Source of the DNA: CAVVEQ01 sp963747315
GTDB lineage: Bacteria > Chloroflexota > Anaerolineae > Anaerolineales > Anaerolineaceae
Assembly: GCA_963747315.1 (NCBI GenBank)
Contig: CAVVEQ010000006.1
Location: forward strand, 62,001 to 126,000
Reading direction: 5' to 3'
Length of the DNA: 64,000 bases
The notes under the pieces were generated by a model. It did no database searches, was not told where the DNA came from, and was given only the letters and a program-made list of their open reading frames with translations. Below are positions 29,956-40,700 of this stretch, piece after piece (position 1 is the stretch's first letter; each line of letters starts with the position of its first letter). A program made the position numbers and the translations under genes.

Positions 29956-30855
29956 ATGGTCTTTAAGATCGAATTCCGCGCGATGGGATCAGAGGTGATG
30001 GCCATGCTGGATACCAGCGAAACCAATGCCCGAATCCTAGAACGCGTTCCAGGCTGGTTTAATGAATGGGAGGATGCCCTCAGCCGTTTTCGTCCGGGCA
30101 GCGAATTGAACCGGGTCAACGCGTCTTCCGGAAAACCCGTACAGATCTCAAAAACATTCTGGGAGGTGCTTCAGCTCAGCCTTCGCGGGGCAGTGGAATC
30201 GGAAGCGACCGTCACCCCCGAAGTGTTGGACTCCATGGAAGCGATAGGGTACGACCGCACATTTGATCAAATCTCTTCAACCCCGGTCAATTTGGGTGAA
30301 TTCGCACCAGTCACCTCCCGCCTTTATGAAATTCAGCTGGAACCCGCCAACCGTACGGTCACCCTCCCAACCGGTATGCGGTTGGATTTTGGTGGATTCG
30401 GTAAAGGCTGGGCTGCCGATAAGGCCATGCGTCGATTAAAACGCTACGGCTCCGCCCTGGTAAATGCTGGAGGTGATGTGGCAGCCAGCGGGCCTTTGCT
30501 TAATCATAGTGCGTGGCCAGTGGGTGTCGAAGCTCCCTTCGAAAGGGGTTTGGCTACACGTATTCTGGCAATTCAACGCAACGGGGTAGCCACATCAGGG
30601 CGGGATCACCGCCGCTGGATGGCAGGAGGCTCATGGCAACACCACATCATCGATCCACGCACGGGGCGTCCTGCTATGACCGATATTCTCTCAGCAACCA
30701 TCCTGGCACCCACTGTGATGGAAGCTGAACTTGCTGCGAAAACCGTTTTCATCAAAGGCAGCCGGGGCGGCGAGTCCTGGTTGGGAACTCACCCCCGGTA
30801 CGCAGGATTGATCTTCCTCGAAAACGGGGATTATCGGATCGTGAATAACTTTTAA
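29956..30855 (+). CDS. apbE: ApbE-like FAD:protein FMN transferase
   Basis: This 299-residue protein has the core ApbE signature LDFGGFGKGWAADKAMRRLKRYGSALVNAGGD (about residues 137-168), preceded by SRFRPGSELNRVN. It ends with HHIIDPRTGRPA and LSATILAPTVMEAELAAKTVFI. ApbE transfers FMN from FAD to a Thr/Ser of partner redox proteins, usually outside the membrane. No signal peptide is visible here, so it may act in the cytosol. It lies next to a ferric-reductase-like membrane protein, a common pairing in flavin-based electron transfer. Confidence 0.85.
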   Translation: MVFKIEFRAMGSEVMAMLDTSETNARILERVPGWFNEWEDALSRFRPGSELNRVNASSGKPVQISKTFWEVLQLSLRGAVESEATVTPEVLDSMEAIGYDRTFDQISSTPVNLGEFAPVTSRLYEIQLEPANRTVTLPTGMRLDFGGFGKGWAADKAMRRLKRYGSALVNAGGDVAASGPLLNHSAWPVGVEAPFERGLATRILAIQRNGVATSGRDHRRWMAGGSWQHHIIDPRTGRPAMTDILSATILAPTVMEAELAAKTVFIKGSRGGESWLGTHPRYAGLIFLENGDYRIVNNF

Positions 30856-30876
30856 TGATCACATTTGGAGAGTTTT

Positions 30877-31593
30877 ATGAAATCTTCATCCCTTTCTTTT
30901 GAACCGGTTCGGAAAAAGAGTTCTTTCGCAATTTACCTGATCGGGGGTGCTTTGGGTTTGGCGCTTTCAGCGGTTGCCCTCCCCTGGATCCTGCCCGGGC
31001 TGGTTCAATCCATTTTTGGCGCGGATATCAAAGCTTTCTGGTATCTATCCCGGGGGCTGGCGATCATGTCCTACCTCTTGATCTGGATTTCAGTCGTTTG
31101 GGGTTTGCTCATGACCACCAGACTTTCCCGCATCTGGCCTGGGCCGGCAACGACTGCCGACCTGCATAAATTCATCTCCATTTTAGGGTTGAGCTTAGCC
31201 GCCCTGCATGGACTGATCCTGATGGGAGACAAATACATGAATTTGTCCCTCGCACAGGTTCTTATTCCGTTTTCTATGCAATCCTACCGTCCCGGGTGGG
31301 TTGGACTGGGACAGATCTCCCTTTATTTCCTGGTGCTGATCGTTGTAAGTTTCTATTTTCGCCAGGCCATCGGTCAGAAACTATGGCGCCTGATCCACTA
31401 CCTCAGTTTTTTAACCTTTTTTGCCGTCTTGATCCACGGGTTGGCAGCAGGTTCGGATACCATGACCCCAGGAATGTTCTTCGTTTATTACCTCACCGGA
31501 ACTGTGGTGCTATTTCTAACCTTTTACCGCATTTTTACAGCCAGATTCCAGAAACGCAATATCATCGCTTCCAGAAATCCTGCATCAGAGTAA
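30877..31593 (+). CDS. ferric-reductase-like transmembrane haem protein
   Basis: From ATG 30877 (TTGGAGAG upstream) this is a 238-residue protein with about six membrane helices. Likely haem-ligand histidines occur in pairs on facing helices: ADLHKFISILGLSLAALHG and WRLIHYLSFLTFFAVLIHG. This is the ferric-reductase/YedZ-like membrane domain without a cytosolic flavin-reductase domain. With ApbE and PepSY partners it suggests trans-membrane electron transfer to an extracytoplasmic acceptor, inferred. Confidence 0.8.
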   Translation: MKSSSLSFEPVRKKSSFAIYLIGGALGLALSAVALPWILPGLVQSIFGADIKAFWYLSRGLAIMSYLLIWISVVWGLLMTTRLSRIWPGPATTADLHKFISILGLSLAALHGLILMGDKYMNLSLAQVLIPFSMQSYRPGWVGLGQISLYFLVLIVVSFYFRQAIGQKLWRLIHYLSFLTFFAVLIHGLAAGSDTMTPGMFFVYYLTGTVVLFLTFYRIFTARFQKRNIIASRNPASE

Positions 31594-31597
31594 AAAA

Positions 31598-31636
31598 GCA
31601 ACCGGGCGGAAGATACTTCGCCCGGTTGCTTTTTTT
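31598..31636. terminator. intrinsic terminator
   Basis: Stem GCAACCGGGCG/CGCCCGGTTGC (31598-31608 and 31619-31629) is followed by seven T and preceded by six A. It lies between convergent genes and may serve both strands. Confidence 0.85.
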
Positions 31637-31650
31637 GTTCCGAATTAATT

Positions 31651-34122
31651 TTAGGGCACAAAAATCGTGTATTCGTTCTTTATTGATCCAGCAGGGTAAT
31701 CCACCATTCCGTCATTGATCTTCGACTTGAATGTTATCTCGGTTTCCAGGTGATGCTCTCCGGAAGGCCATTTGTCCGGTACCAATGCGGCTGAACGGCA
31801 CCAGACGTCCTTCCCGTTCGCATCCTGGCCGGTTTGATTGACCACTGCGATCGCATCCGCAGGAACCACCTGACCGTTCATCGAGAATTTGATCAGGATC
31901 TGGCTCAGGTTTTGTTCCAGGATCTCCTCAGAAGTTGAGCACCAGCCAAAACCCCAGACCATGGGGGTGGATTCTTTGAGAACGATGGTATACGGGAAGA
32001 TCTTTCCCACTTCCAGACTGTTCGGATATTGCTCCTTCGCATATTGTTCCAGATACCCTACTTTGCCTTCATTAAAGATTTTCTCCACGGCGGCAAGGTC
32101 CGAAAGCACCGGGTCGGTGGTCGGTGTCTGGCCGGCTCCTTCAGGCTGGAGGATGAATTGCAGCGCGGTGTTTAATTCAACATCCTCGCTGGAGGTGACG
32201 GTGGCTTCGTCGATCGGGATCTCGATATCCGGGATCACACCCTCACCTTCGAGGAAAATGCTGCCATCTTCGTTCGTGAAGCGGCCTGTGGGGAACTGCG
32301 CCGAGAAATTCTCCGGCAGCTGGTACTGCCCTCGGGCAACTTCAGCTTCCACCCCGGCAGTCGGATACATTCCGATCACCTGCATCCCCGGCACCTGGCT
32401 GAATCCGTAGGATTCCAATTCGCACGCACTGGCGCACCCCTGCCCCACAAGGAGGACCATCTTTGGGAAAGTGTACTGCTCCTGGTTGGGTAGAACCCTA
32501 TCGCGCGGACCTTCCGGTTCGAACTTGCCAGTCTTATCACTGAAATATTCCAGCTGACCCAGGGGTATCTCCTGATCGGTCAGAAAACCCGCCAATCCGA
32601 GGTTTGCTCCACCGCTGTTCTGGCGCATGTCGATGACAATCCCTGCCACGTCGTTATCCCGGAATGTCTTTAGTGCCCGTTCGAAAAGTCGGATGACGAG
32701 GTTCAAGTCATCGTAATTCGAATTGATCTTCACCACACCCACCAATCCAAGATCGGTTTCCACGACCTGGAACACGACCGGCAGCGCGTTCGGATCGTAT
32801 CCCCTGTAAACTGATGAATCCGACCAGCTTTGGGTTTCATTCACTGCGGTGAGGTTTGCCGTCTTTTCCATTTTGCTCAACTGGTCGATATAGGTAAAAT
32901 CAGCCTTGGTGCCAAGCGGAGCGCGGGTCAGGTAGCGATCCTGCTGATAGAAAAGGGAGAAATCGGTGGAATGCGGCGCCGAGAAGGGTTTTAAATTCCG
33001 CAAGGCTTCCTTGATCGGTTTCCCGTTGAATTTCGTGATCTCATCTCCTGCTTTTATACCTGCCTGGCCGGCGGGGCCTCCGGTGACGATGCTGGAAGCG
33101 ATCACCCTGCCGTCATCCAGTTCGCGGATCGATATACCGTACCCGCCGGAGACCGACTCGCTGAACACCTGGTTGGCAATATCCCCGCCTTCGATCCCCA
33201 CATGCCCATCATTGAAAGCTGTGATGAACTCGCGCAACGCCTTGTAATAAGCCACCGCATCTTTATCCATTTCGGCTTTGGTCACCAACGGGAAAACTTT
33301 GTCATAGACCGCGTCCCAAGCCGGTTCCTTGCCGATTATCCCGTTGAACGCGTATTCCTTTTTTACCTGGTCGAACATTTTCTGGAAGGCTTCCGTGTAG
33401 CTCAAGGTTGAGAAATCCTTGATCGCCACATCCTGCGGCTCGTAGAGGGTAAGATCAGGGGTTTCTGTGCGGATGACAGCAAATGGTTTCTGGTCCAGGT
33501 CGATAACCGACCATCCTGCCGGGACGCTCATCGCCGGGTCATCCTCTGTGAATAGCAGCCCATCTGCGCCAAAATCCGAAGGAAATTTCTGGTTGTCATC
33601 GGGGGACCAGATGACCAGTTTGCCGCCGGTCACCTCGTCGTCATTTTCGGCATCGACCTTGACCGAAGCCAGATATCCCGGCCAGCCAAAGGAGCGGTCA
33701 TCACCCTCGGAGAAGGGACCACCTGTCAGGTTTGGGGAATAAGCCGCTGCGTAGATCTGCACCCCGGTGTCTTCCTTACCGTTGTTATCCACATCATTGA
33801 AGGTGCCCTGGGGTTGAACGGGCAGGTTGATATCATATTCGCCCTTGTTATTATCCCGGTCGATCTTCAGGTAACCAAGCACCTGACCGTCCAGGGGCAG
33901 TTCCCAGAGTTTATCGCGCAGCACGTAACCGCGCATATCATTCAGTGCGACTGCCTGCTCGGTGTAGTAAGTCTCGACAGCAAAGTCGTTGGAGTAGGTG
34001 AAATCTCCTTTTAATTCGATCGGGGATTCCTCCGCGACATCAGTCGCGGGGGATTGCTGGCAGGCGGTCAGGATGATAACCAGGCTGCTGAAAAGTGCGA
34101 TGAGCATGATCGATTTTTTCAT
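31651..34122 (-). CDS. S41-family PDZ lipoprotein protease
   Basis: From ATG 34122 (GAGGTAAG upstream) this is an 823-residue protein. It has a lipoprotein signal with lipobox ILTAC, an N-terminal domain of about 200 residues, and a helical segment with EAFQKMFDQVKKEYAF. A PDZ domain follows (GYGISIRELDDGRVIASSIV, GPAGQAGIKAGDEITKFNGKPI). The S41 tail-protease domain (LVGVVKINSN...GIVIDMRQNSGG, GQGCASACE with the likely catalytic Ser) and a C-terminal beta domain end the protein. It is anchored outside and degrades misfolded or tailed proteins. It ends at the shared terminator. Confidence 0.87.
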   Translation of the reverse strand: MKKSIMLIALFSSLVIILTACQQSPATDVAEESPIELKGDFTYSNDFAVETYYTEQAVALNDMRGYVLRDKLWELPLDGQVLGYLKIDRDNNKGEYDINLPVQPQGTFNDVDNNGKEDTGVQIYAAAYSPNLTGGPFSEGDDRSFGWPGYLASVKVDAENDDEVTGGKLVIWSPDDNQKFPSDFGADGLLFTEDDPAMSVPAGWSVIDLDQKPFAVIRTETPDLTLYEPQDVAIKDFSTLSYTEAFQKMFDQVKKEYAFNGIIGKEPAWDAVYDKVFPLVTKAEMDKDAVAYYKALREFITAFNDGHVGIEGGDIANQVFSESVSGGYGISIRELDDGRVIASSIVTGGPAGQAGIKAGDEITKFNGKPIKEALRNLKPFSAPHSTDFSLFYQQDRYLTRAPLGTKADFTYIDQLSKMEKTANLTAVNETQSWSDSSVYRGYDPNALPVVFQVVETDLGLVGVVKINSNYDDLNLVIRLFERALKTFRDNDVAGIVIDMRQNSGGANLGLAGFLTDQEIPLGQLEYFSDKTGKFEPEGPRDRVLPNQEQYTFPKMVLLVGQGCASACELESYGFSQVPGMQVIGMYPTAGVEAEVARGQYQLPENFSAQFPTGRFTNEDGSIFLEGEGVIPDIEIPIDEATVTSSEDVELNTALQFILQPEGAGQTPTTDPVLSDLAAVEKIFNEGKVGYLEQYAKEQYPNSLEVGKIFPYTIVLKESTPMVWGFGWCSTSEEILEQNLSQILIKFSMNGQVVPADAIAVVNQTGQDANGKDVWCRSAALVPDKWPSGEHHLETEITFKSKINDGMVDYPAGSIKNEYTIFVP

Positions 34123-34214
34123 TTTTCTTACCTCATTATTTAATATCCTCGAATTATCGCATGAATTCGAGATTAAAACATAAGTCGGACAAAGGACCTC
34201 TGTCCGACTCTTTT

Positions 34215-34289
34215 TGGAGCGGGAGACGGGATTCGAACCCGCGAATATCAGCTTGGAAGGCTGACGCCTTACCACTTGGCGACTCCCGC
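34215..34289 (-). tRNA. tRNA-Gly (TCC), island attachment site
   Basis: The minus-strand cloverleaf has acceptor GCGGGAG/CTCCCGC, anticodon loop CTTCCAA (anticodon TCC), T-arm CGCGGGTTCGAATCCCG and an encoded CCA (34215-34217). Bases 34236-34289, from the 5' end through the anticodon arm into the T-arm, belong to the 55-bp repeat also found at 49490-49544. The island therefore supplies the 5' part of this gene. A -10 box TATAAT (34411-34406) within the island may now drive it. Confidence 0.93.
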
Positions 34290-34290
34290 G
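34236..34290. repeat. island left attachment repeat (55 bp)
   Basis: The sequence is identical over 55 bp to 49490-49544 in direct orientation. It covers the 5' half, anticodon arm and the start of the T-arm of tRNA-Gly, and the intact gene is on this side. Confidence 0.92.
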
Positions 34291-34461
34291 ATAAGCCTAT
34301 GCCTTTTTAGGAGGCTGCTCTGCGCTGTCTCTCGATTGTTTTCATCTAGGCTGATAGTCGCTAACAACATCTCCAGAGAAATATATCGAGCAACTTTGCG
34401 CGCTTATTATACTCAGTTTTGTCCGCAATTTCTATAAACCACCAGGACGGTAAAATTTACT

Positions 34462-37400
34462 TCATTCCTTCTCAAATCCCTGGCTGTCGAATTTAAGCGT
34501 TCGGCAATTTTCAGTGACCGTACGAACAACATTATCCGGCACACCAGAGGGAACCTTGGCCTCAATCTCTAAAGTTACCTTCACCTCAGCCCCCACCAAT
34601 CCCGAGAGGTGCGCGATCACTTCTTCAGCAATATTGCCAGCGTCCCGCCCCATTCGGGTAGCATCCAAAGTGGTTGTTCCGTGGAAACGCTTCGGTTGGG
34701 TTTTCACAGGAGGTGGAACTGGTTCAGGAGGAGTTGAACCGGTTACCGGAGGAGTAGGTACAGTACCTGGAATTGGCGGCGGTATTTCTGCATCAAATTG
34801 AGCCCGAGCAACATCTCCTTTTACCAAGAGTCCGGGTGAATTCGGATCGAATAGGGAAATCTGCTCCCCGCAACGCAAGCCGCGATATCGCGTTGCCTCC
34901 TCATCATAGCCATCAGCGAAAGCGAACCCCTCCTTTTGCCAGGTCAGTAAAGAGACACCTCCCCGGACAGCTTCGAGCAGTACCGAGGGTTCTTTTAACC
35001 TAGGTAAGTAGATATATCGGGAAAAGTCCTCCATGATCGTTTTCAAGGCAACAAAGTCCCCTCGCCAAAGGGGGACCCGGTCAAGCTCCATCCGCAAGCG
35101 CGTTCCGGCGAAACTGGTTAGCAATAACTCATCACTCCTTAACTTTTTACTCGCACGCACCGCCAGCGCTTCCTGACCTGCCAGCCGGGTAGCCTGCCAG
35201 GTGACCGAAGATTGGGGAGTTGCTTGGATCGGAACCAGCAGCCACTGGTAAGTTTCCGGTATCCTTGATGTCACAATGGTATCGGAGGAAGTCTTTTGGG
35301 TTTGAGCCTGTTTTACCTGTTGCGGGTCAAGGTTCAATGTCTGACTATCTTCAAGAATTGTTTCCCACGCAAGGTATTGACGGGTTGCCTCATCCAGGTC
35401 CTGGAGCCGGGTTTTATCAGCTGCTAGGAAGACCAGTGTGTTTTGAAAGAGGCGGGGTGTATTGCCCCGGAATTCCAGAATGGCTCTTGCAGCCACTTCC
35501 GCAAGGTTTCCTTCCTCTTTGCTGTATGGATGATCAATTCCCAGGACCACCAACCGGGCATCATAGTCATCCGGAATATCCTGCCCGGATTGCGGAATGG
35601 GATGGATACGGACGAAATCACCTTTCTGAGCCAGGTCAGTACGAAGGCGTTTTTCCAGTTCCCTGACAACTTTATCAGGATCTCGCTTGAATTGTTCGGC
35701 ACGGTCTTCGGCGAGTTTTTTCACCGTTGGTTGGGTGGAATACCAGTAGCGTTGCCCATCCTGATATAGGTAGGTGGCAGCTCCTGCAAGGCGGCGCAAT
35801 GCATCCCCGAAAACTGCCGGCGACTCCCCCGGCATCACACAACCCAGCTTTACCCGTCTATCCTCAAGGCCACGATGAGCAGCTTGCGTAAGCGGGGCTG
35901 ATCCCATATAAATTGTTCTGGCCACCCGTCTGCAAGCAAAGAATTTACCAAGGTTTGGTACTTCGCCATCAATCCGGTTGGGTAGTGAATTATGACCATC
36001 CACGTCCTTCTCTATAACGGGTACCCAGTTATCAGAAAGGTAGCGGGTTAGTTCAAATTGGACAGAAGGATCATCTATTGGAATATTTGCCGGAAGGATG
36101 AGCGGATTGCGATCCCCCTTTTCCCATAGGCTGTGGATCACTGCAGCCATCAGACGCAGCACACCACGCGTGCGTTGGAACTTGACCAGCGTGGACCAGT
36201 CCGTGTAGAGCCTATCAAAGATCTCTGGGTGGATGGGATAAGCTGCCTGAATACGGTTTTCATAATCAGCTTCATGGCATTCGGGCGGAAACTCAGCAGA
36301 TTGAGCGCGATATAAGTCTGCAAAATTCCGTGCCACCACATCCCTATCTTTGAAATGTGCTGGATCTGATAACGGCTCAAACAAGCGCCGGCGCACGATT
36401 TCAAATCCTTCTTCGGCGCTGGCCGGCCGCCACGAAGCTTCCACCCGTCCGACAACGTTCCTCAACCGGTCGAGTGCTTCGCGACCACGCTGGCCACCCA
36501 CTTCTGCGTCATCCGCCTGTGTATGCGGTGATCCAGTGGTATCCGAAGCAGGCAAACTTATCACGAGCAGGCAGTTCTTTGCAGCCTTCGCGGACTCGGT
36601 GAGCACCTGGGCAAAACTGAACTGTGTTTCAAAACTACCTGCTGGCAGGTCGCTTTGGTCATGGAGTTGTCGGGCGTAGGCTACCCATTCATCTATCAAG
36701 ATCAAGCAAGGACCCAACTCAACGAACAACTCGCGCAACACGTCGCCAGGACTGGTAGCTTTTTCGTCATCAGCCCTGATCCGTTCAAATGCTGCTTTGC
36801 CACCCAACTGCCAGGCCAGCTCGCCCCACAATGTACAAATCTTTGTCCCATCGGATTTGGTACTGGGGTTACCAGGTGAGATCTTGTTGCCCACCAACAC
36901 CACCTTTCTGACAGTTGGCAGAGAGGTGACTTCAGCCTTTTGCATGATGGCATCGATCCCTGACAATTTCGTCGGGCTGATATTTGAGAATAGGTGATAG
37001 AGTGCCAGCATCGAATGCGTTTTCCCACCCCCAAAGTTAGTTTGCAGCTGTACGATGGGATCACCACCTTTACCCGAAAGGCGAAGGATCGCACCCGCAA
37101 GCAAACCTTTCAAACTCTCTGTCAGATAGGTTCGGCGAAAAAATTCAATAGGATCTCGGTATTCATCAGTCCCTTCTCCCAGGTGAACTTGCCAAAGATC
37201 TGCAGCAAATTCTGCCTGTTGGAAGCGCCCACTAGCCACATCCTTGTGAGGTGTTACCACTTCTCGCCAGGGTTTGAGGTTGCCTGAAACTATGCCTTCG
37301 ATGGTTGTGCCAGAGCTTTTACGCTTTTCACCGCGAACTTGTTCATCAAACCGCAAGCGGAGTAATTCCAACTTCATTTTCTCAAGTTCTTCCACTTGAG

Positions 37401-37776
37401 TAGCGGAAATAGCTGTAAGCAGCCTGGCTGAAGAGTCGAGCGCCCGGTAGGCATCGTCTGATGAAAAAGTGTTTTGGTGCGCCCACTGGTTGCGGACCTC
37501 ACGTAGTTCGCTCACAAGGCTTCGTTCGGCATGCCCCAGCGTTACCCGGAAAACTTCATTCCACTGATCCCACATAACACGTAGCAGAAGGGCTGCATCC
37601 ATGTTGGGAAGATCAGCCCCTTCAGGCCAATTTAGGTCATGCGACCAGCTTTCAGTAACCTTTGTAATCCAGTATTTTCCATATTTCGCGCTTAGCTCGC
37701 GCTCGATGAATGGGCGTAATCCATCGCGGAGAAGTTCGAGGGCTTTCCCGACCCGTTCGTAATTGGTGATTGCCAT
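34462..37776 (-). CDS. DUF499 AAA-type ATPase with N-terminal HEPN domain
   Basis: This 1104-residue protein begins (1 to about 125) with a Swt1-like HEPN domain and the Arg-x4-His motif RNQWAH, the catalytic pattern of HEPN ribonucleases. The ATPase core has Walker A NFGGGKTHS near residue 250 and Walker B LILIDEWVAYARQL. The C-terminal part includes a Pro-rich linker and an end domain (TTLDATRMGRDAGNIAEEV) typical of DUF499 proteins. It is the last gene of the helicase-methylase-ATPase operon, 15 bp after the methylase. It probably senses or responds to foreign DNA; a toxic RNase role for the HEPN part is inferred. Confidence 0.85.
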   Translation of the reverse strand: MAITNYERVGKALELLRDGLRPFIERELSAKYGKYWITKVTESWSHDLNWPEGADLPNMDAALLLRVMWDQWNEVFRVTLGHAERSLVSELREVRNQWAHQNTFSSDDAYRALDSSARLLTAISATQVEELEKMKLELLRLRFDEQVRGEKRKSSGTTIEGIVSGNLKPWREVVTPHKDVASGRFQQAEFAADLWQVHLGEGTDEYRDPIEFFRRTYLTESLKGLLAGAILRLSGKGGDPIVQLQTNFGGGKTHSMLALYHLFSNISPTKLSGIDAIMQKAEVTSLPTVRKVVLVGNKISPGNPSTKSDGTKICTLWGELAWQLGGKAAFERIRADDEKATSPGDVLRELFVELGPCLILIDEWVAYARQLHDQSDLPAGSFETQFSFAQVLTESAKAAKNCLLVISLPASDTTGSPHTQADDAEVGGQRGREALDRLRNVVGRVEASWRPASAEEGFEIVRRRLFEPLSDPAHFKDRDVVARNFADLYRAQSAEFPPECHEADYENRIQAAYPIHPEIFDRLYTDWSTLVKFQRTRGVLRLMAAVIHSLWEKGDRNPLILPANIPIDDPSVQFELTRYLSDNWVPVIEKDVDGHNSLPNRIDGEVPNLGKFFACRRVARTIYMGSAPLTQAAHRGLEDRRVKLGCVMPGESPAVFGDALRRLAGAATYLYQDGQRYWYSTQPTVKKLAEDRAEQFKRDPDKVVRELEKRLRTDLAQKGDFVRIHPIPQSGQDIPDDYDARLVVLGIDHPYSKEEGNLAEVAARAILEFRGNTPRLFQNTLVFLAADKTRLQDLDEATRQYLAWETILEDSQTLNLDPQQVKQAQTQKTSSDTIVTSRIPETYQWLLVPIQATPQSSVTWQATRLAGQEALAVRASKKLRSDELLLTSFAGTRLRMELDRVPLWRGDFVALKTIMEDFSRYIYLPRLKEPSVLLEAVRGGVSLLTWQKEGFAFADGYDEEATRYRGLRCGEQISLFDPNSPGLLVKGDVARAQFDAEIPPPIPGTVPTPPVTGSTPPEPVPPPVKTQPKRFHGTTTLDATRMGRDAGNIAEEVIAHLSGLVGAEVKVTLEIEAKVPSGVPDNVVRTVTENCRTLKFDSQGFEKE

Positions 37777-37791
37777 GTAGTACTCCTTATC

Positions 37792-40700
37792 CTAAAATAG
37801 TGAGGGTTGAGTTTCACCTTCTGCTTTTATTTCACGTGCCAGGTGCAGGATCTCCGGCCAGCTTTGAACAAGGGCGTTATAAGATTGGGCTTCAGGCGCG
37901 CGCTTCCTTCGTTCGCACATTGTATATAGGCGGTAACACAGTTCGCGCGCAATCTCAGCTTTTCCTCCCAGTTTGGTCATCATTTGAGCTGCTTCACTTT
38001 CACCGCCGGTTTCCAAGGCGCGGATTAACTGGTGCACCATTTCCCATGCCGTCAGTCTCCAGTCGGTGGCAGGATCCCAGTTATCAGGTAATTCTGAGGG
38101 TTTAAGCAGGCGCACCTTTCCGCGGCCTGAAGCCACAATACCGGCTTCGACCATACCTGCTACGCTCGTATCTTTCGCCTTCGAAAGCGTCTCCGCAGTA
38201 CCAAACTCCCCTTCGGTAAAACCCGATTGTTCAAACCATGTTAACGCCCAACGTGTATCGGCATCAAAATCGCCCTCTTGCTTTGCCAGAGCTACATCAA
38301 GGATTTCATTTATTAGTGATAGAGCATGCCTAACTGACAATGGTTTACCTTCAGCATCAAGTACTTTGGAATAACGAGTGAAAATTGACATACCAGGACC
38401 AATTGCTGCTTGTGCTAAATCTACTGGGGCGATGTTACCAGCTTGTAGATGAGCTAGAGCGGTAGGAAGCTCGTTATTCAGAGTATCTATAAACTCACGG
38501 CGAGTAGCAATTGGGGCATCATTTGAACGTCTTCGACAGACTAATACAATACTAGAAGCGAGAGCATTAGTCTCAAAGCTCGCCATTCGTCCCTGCTTCT
38601 CAGTTCGGATAGGCCAGGTACCGCTTATAGCAAATCCAGCATTGATTACTGCGTCAAGGAAGGTTTCCCATCCGGTGCTAGCGGTGCCAACATCAATCTC
38701 ACTTTCAGATTGCTTGAAGGCATAATATATCGTAACTGGGAAAGCCGGGTGAGCTTGCTCTGCTAGGCGGTTCATAGCATGTGTCATGCCATCGAGAAAA
38801 AAGGTCTCCGCCTTTTCCTTACTACTATGGCGATATGGAGAAGCAACTAATTCCTCAGATTTAGGTACAGCCATTGTTGAAAATAATTCTGGAAAAATCG
38901 GTTGAAGCGCGTGACGCAACCAAACATAAAAAAAGTCTGATAAATCCGCATAGTTTATGTTGTCATAATAAGGTGGATCGGTAGAAACTATACAATTGCG
39001 AGAAAGTACTTGCTGAGACGCATCTAATTGGTAACTAAAACCTGGGTGCATAGATACTTCGATATTTGAAAAGACGTCGCTTACCCATTCAACTCCTCCC
39101 ATCCAATTGCCGCTCATCTTTTGGAGGGGACTGATTTCAATGAAATCCCAAGACATCGGGATTGCTTGCCGAGAAAAAATTTGAGCGACGCTGCCTCCGA
39201 TGATATTCCAATGACAAATTGTGTTGTTATAACTCGCGAGGCGACTCAGAGCACACCCCAAATAGACGCTTATTGCATCTGCATAAGCAACTGCGCCAGT
39301 GCCACCAGATGAAAGGGATATGCCATCATCGGTTAATCCAGCGGAAATGGCAACTTGCCTCACTCGCTCTCGCACTTCTTGTACTAGATCAGTGAAGGTT
39401 GTCAGCGCTACGAGTTGCCGCGAGTTGAATAAGTCAGAAAAAGTGTCTATTCCGTAAAGTGGCAATTGATCTCGGCATTTTCCAAGAAGTTCATTATCAG
39501 GTAACCAGTTTGGTTTGATTTGATTAGCTATGTTTTCAATCTCATGCGTAGGAGGAAGGTAAAGGCGCCCATGTAAGCCTTCAGCAACGATTGCCATCAT
39601 CCGTACACCCATTCTTCCAGCTTTGGCCTCGTATTTGATGTAGTCTCCCGCAATAGGTGAACCTGACATTACACAATGAAAATTTGCCCGGGTTAATTTG
39701 GTCCCCTTTTTCACATGTTCACCTTCACCTGGTTTCCCTACTTTCACTATAAAACGATAATCTCCTTCTTCGATCACAGGTTCGGCGTAAACATCCTTAT
39801 CAGCGCTCAATGAAAGAATAAATGTTGAAACTAGCGGTACATTCACCTGAGCAAAGGCGGGGTTAGGGCTTTTTACGGTACGCGCCCAAAAATACGCTAT
39901 CACTGTAAGTTTCTTCCCAATATATGGTTCTAAATCGGGGCGCTCGACTGCCATCTCTGTTGTAACTTCTACCTTCGGGTAAAGGTTTCCAATTCGTTTT
40001 TCGGCCTCATCATGTATCCATTGGCCGAAGTAGCGTACATCGTCAGCCAAACCCTGTAATCCATGCCACTCGCTAGCTAAAAGAGATTTCTGTTTTCGAG
40101 CTTCAGGATAAATCGGCGATTGACCAGCGAATTTATGTGGTATTTCGATCATCGCTTTATTGATCAACACTGCAACCGGGTTTAAGTCGCTGGCATAACT
40201 TACTAGCCCTAATCGTTGAGCCTCAAGTGGCAGGGCACCACCCCCAGAGAAGGGATCATGGAAATTTGGTAATTTATGTGGGTCGAAATTCTCTTTTGCT
40301 CGGGAATTATCCTCATTGTCCTTGCATGTCCTTAACCAACTCTTCTGGATCTCTTCTCGCGCCGCCTGTAAAACCCCCTCGTTGGTGGTGTTTTCCCATC
40401 TGACCAGTTTTTCTAAAATACCAAACAATCGTTGCCGCTCCAGCATCGCAGCTGTTTCCTCCAAGGTCGGTTGAGAGCCAGGATCGGGGTTGGAAGTGGC
40501 AGACATCCCTGCGGCGTGAGCTTTATCATATGCAATTTTAAAGCTTGCCCATTCCTTCGCCTGCAAACGGAAAGAATTTTCCGCTTGTCGCCGAGTGGTT
40601 GGGTCAGACAACAGTTCTTCAACATATTCTGAAGGATCATCTACCATCTGAGAAAAAATAACAGCCCGGGCAGCTGCAAGTGGGCGGCGCGCCCACCAAT

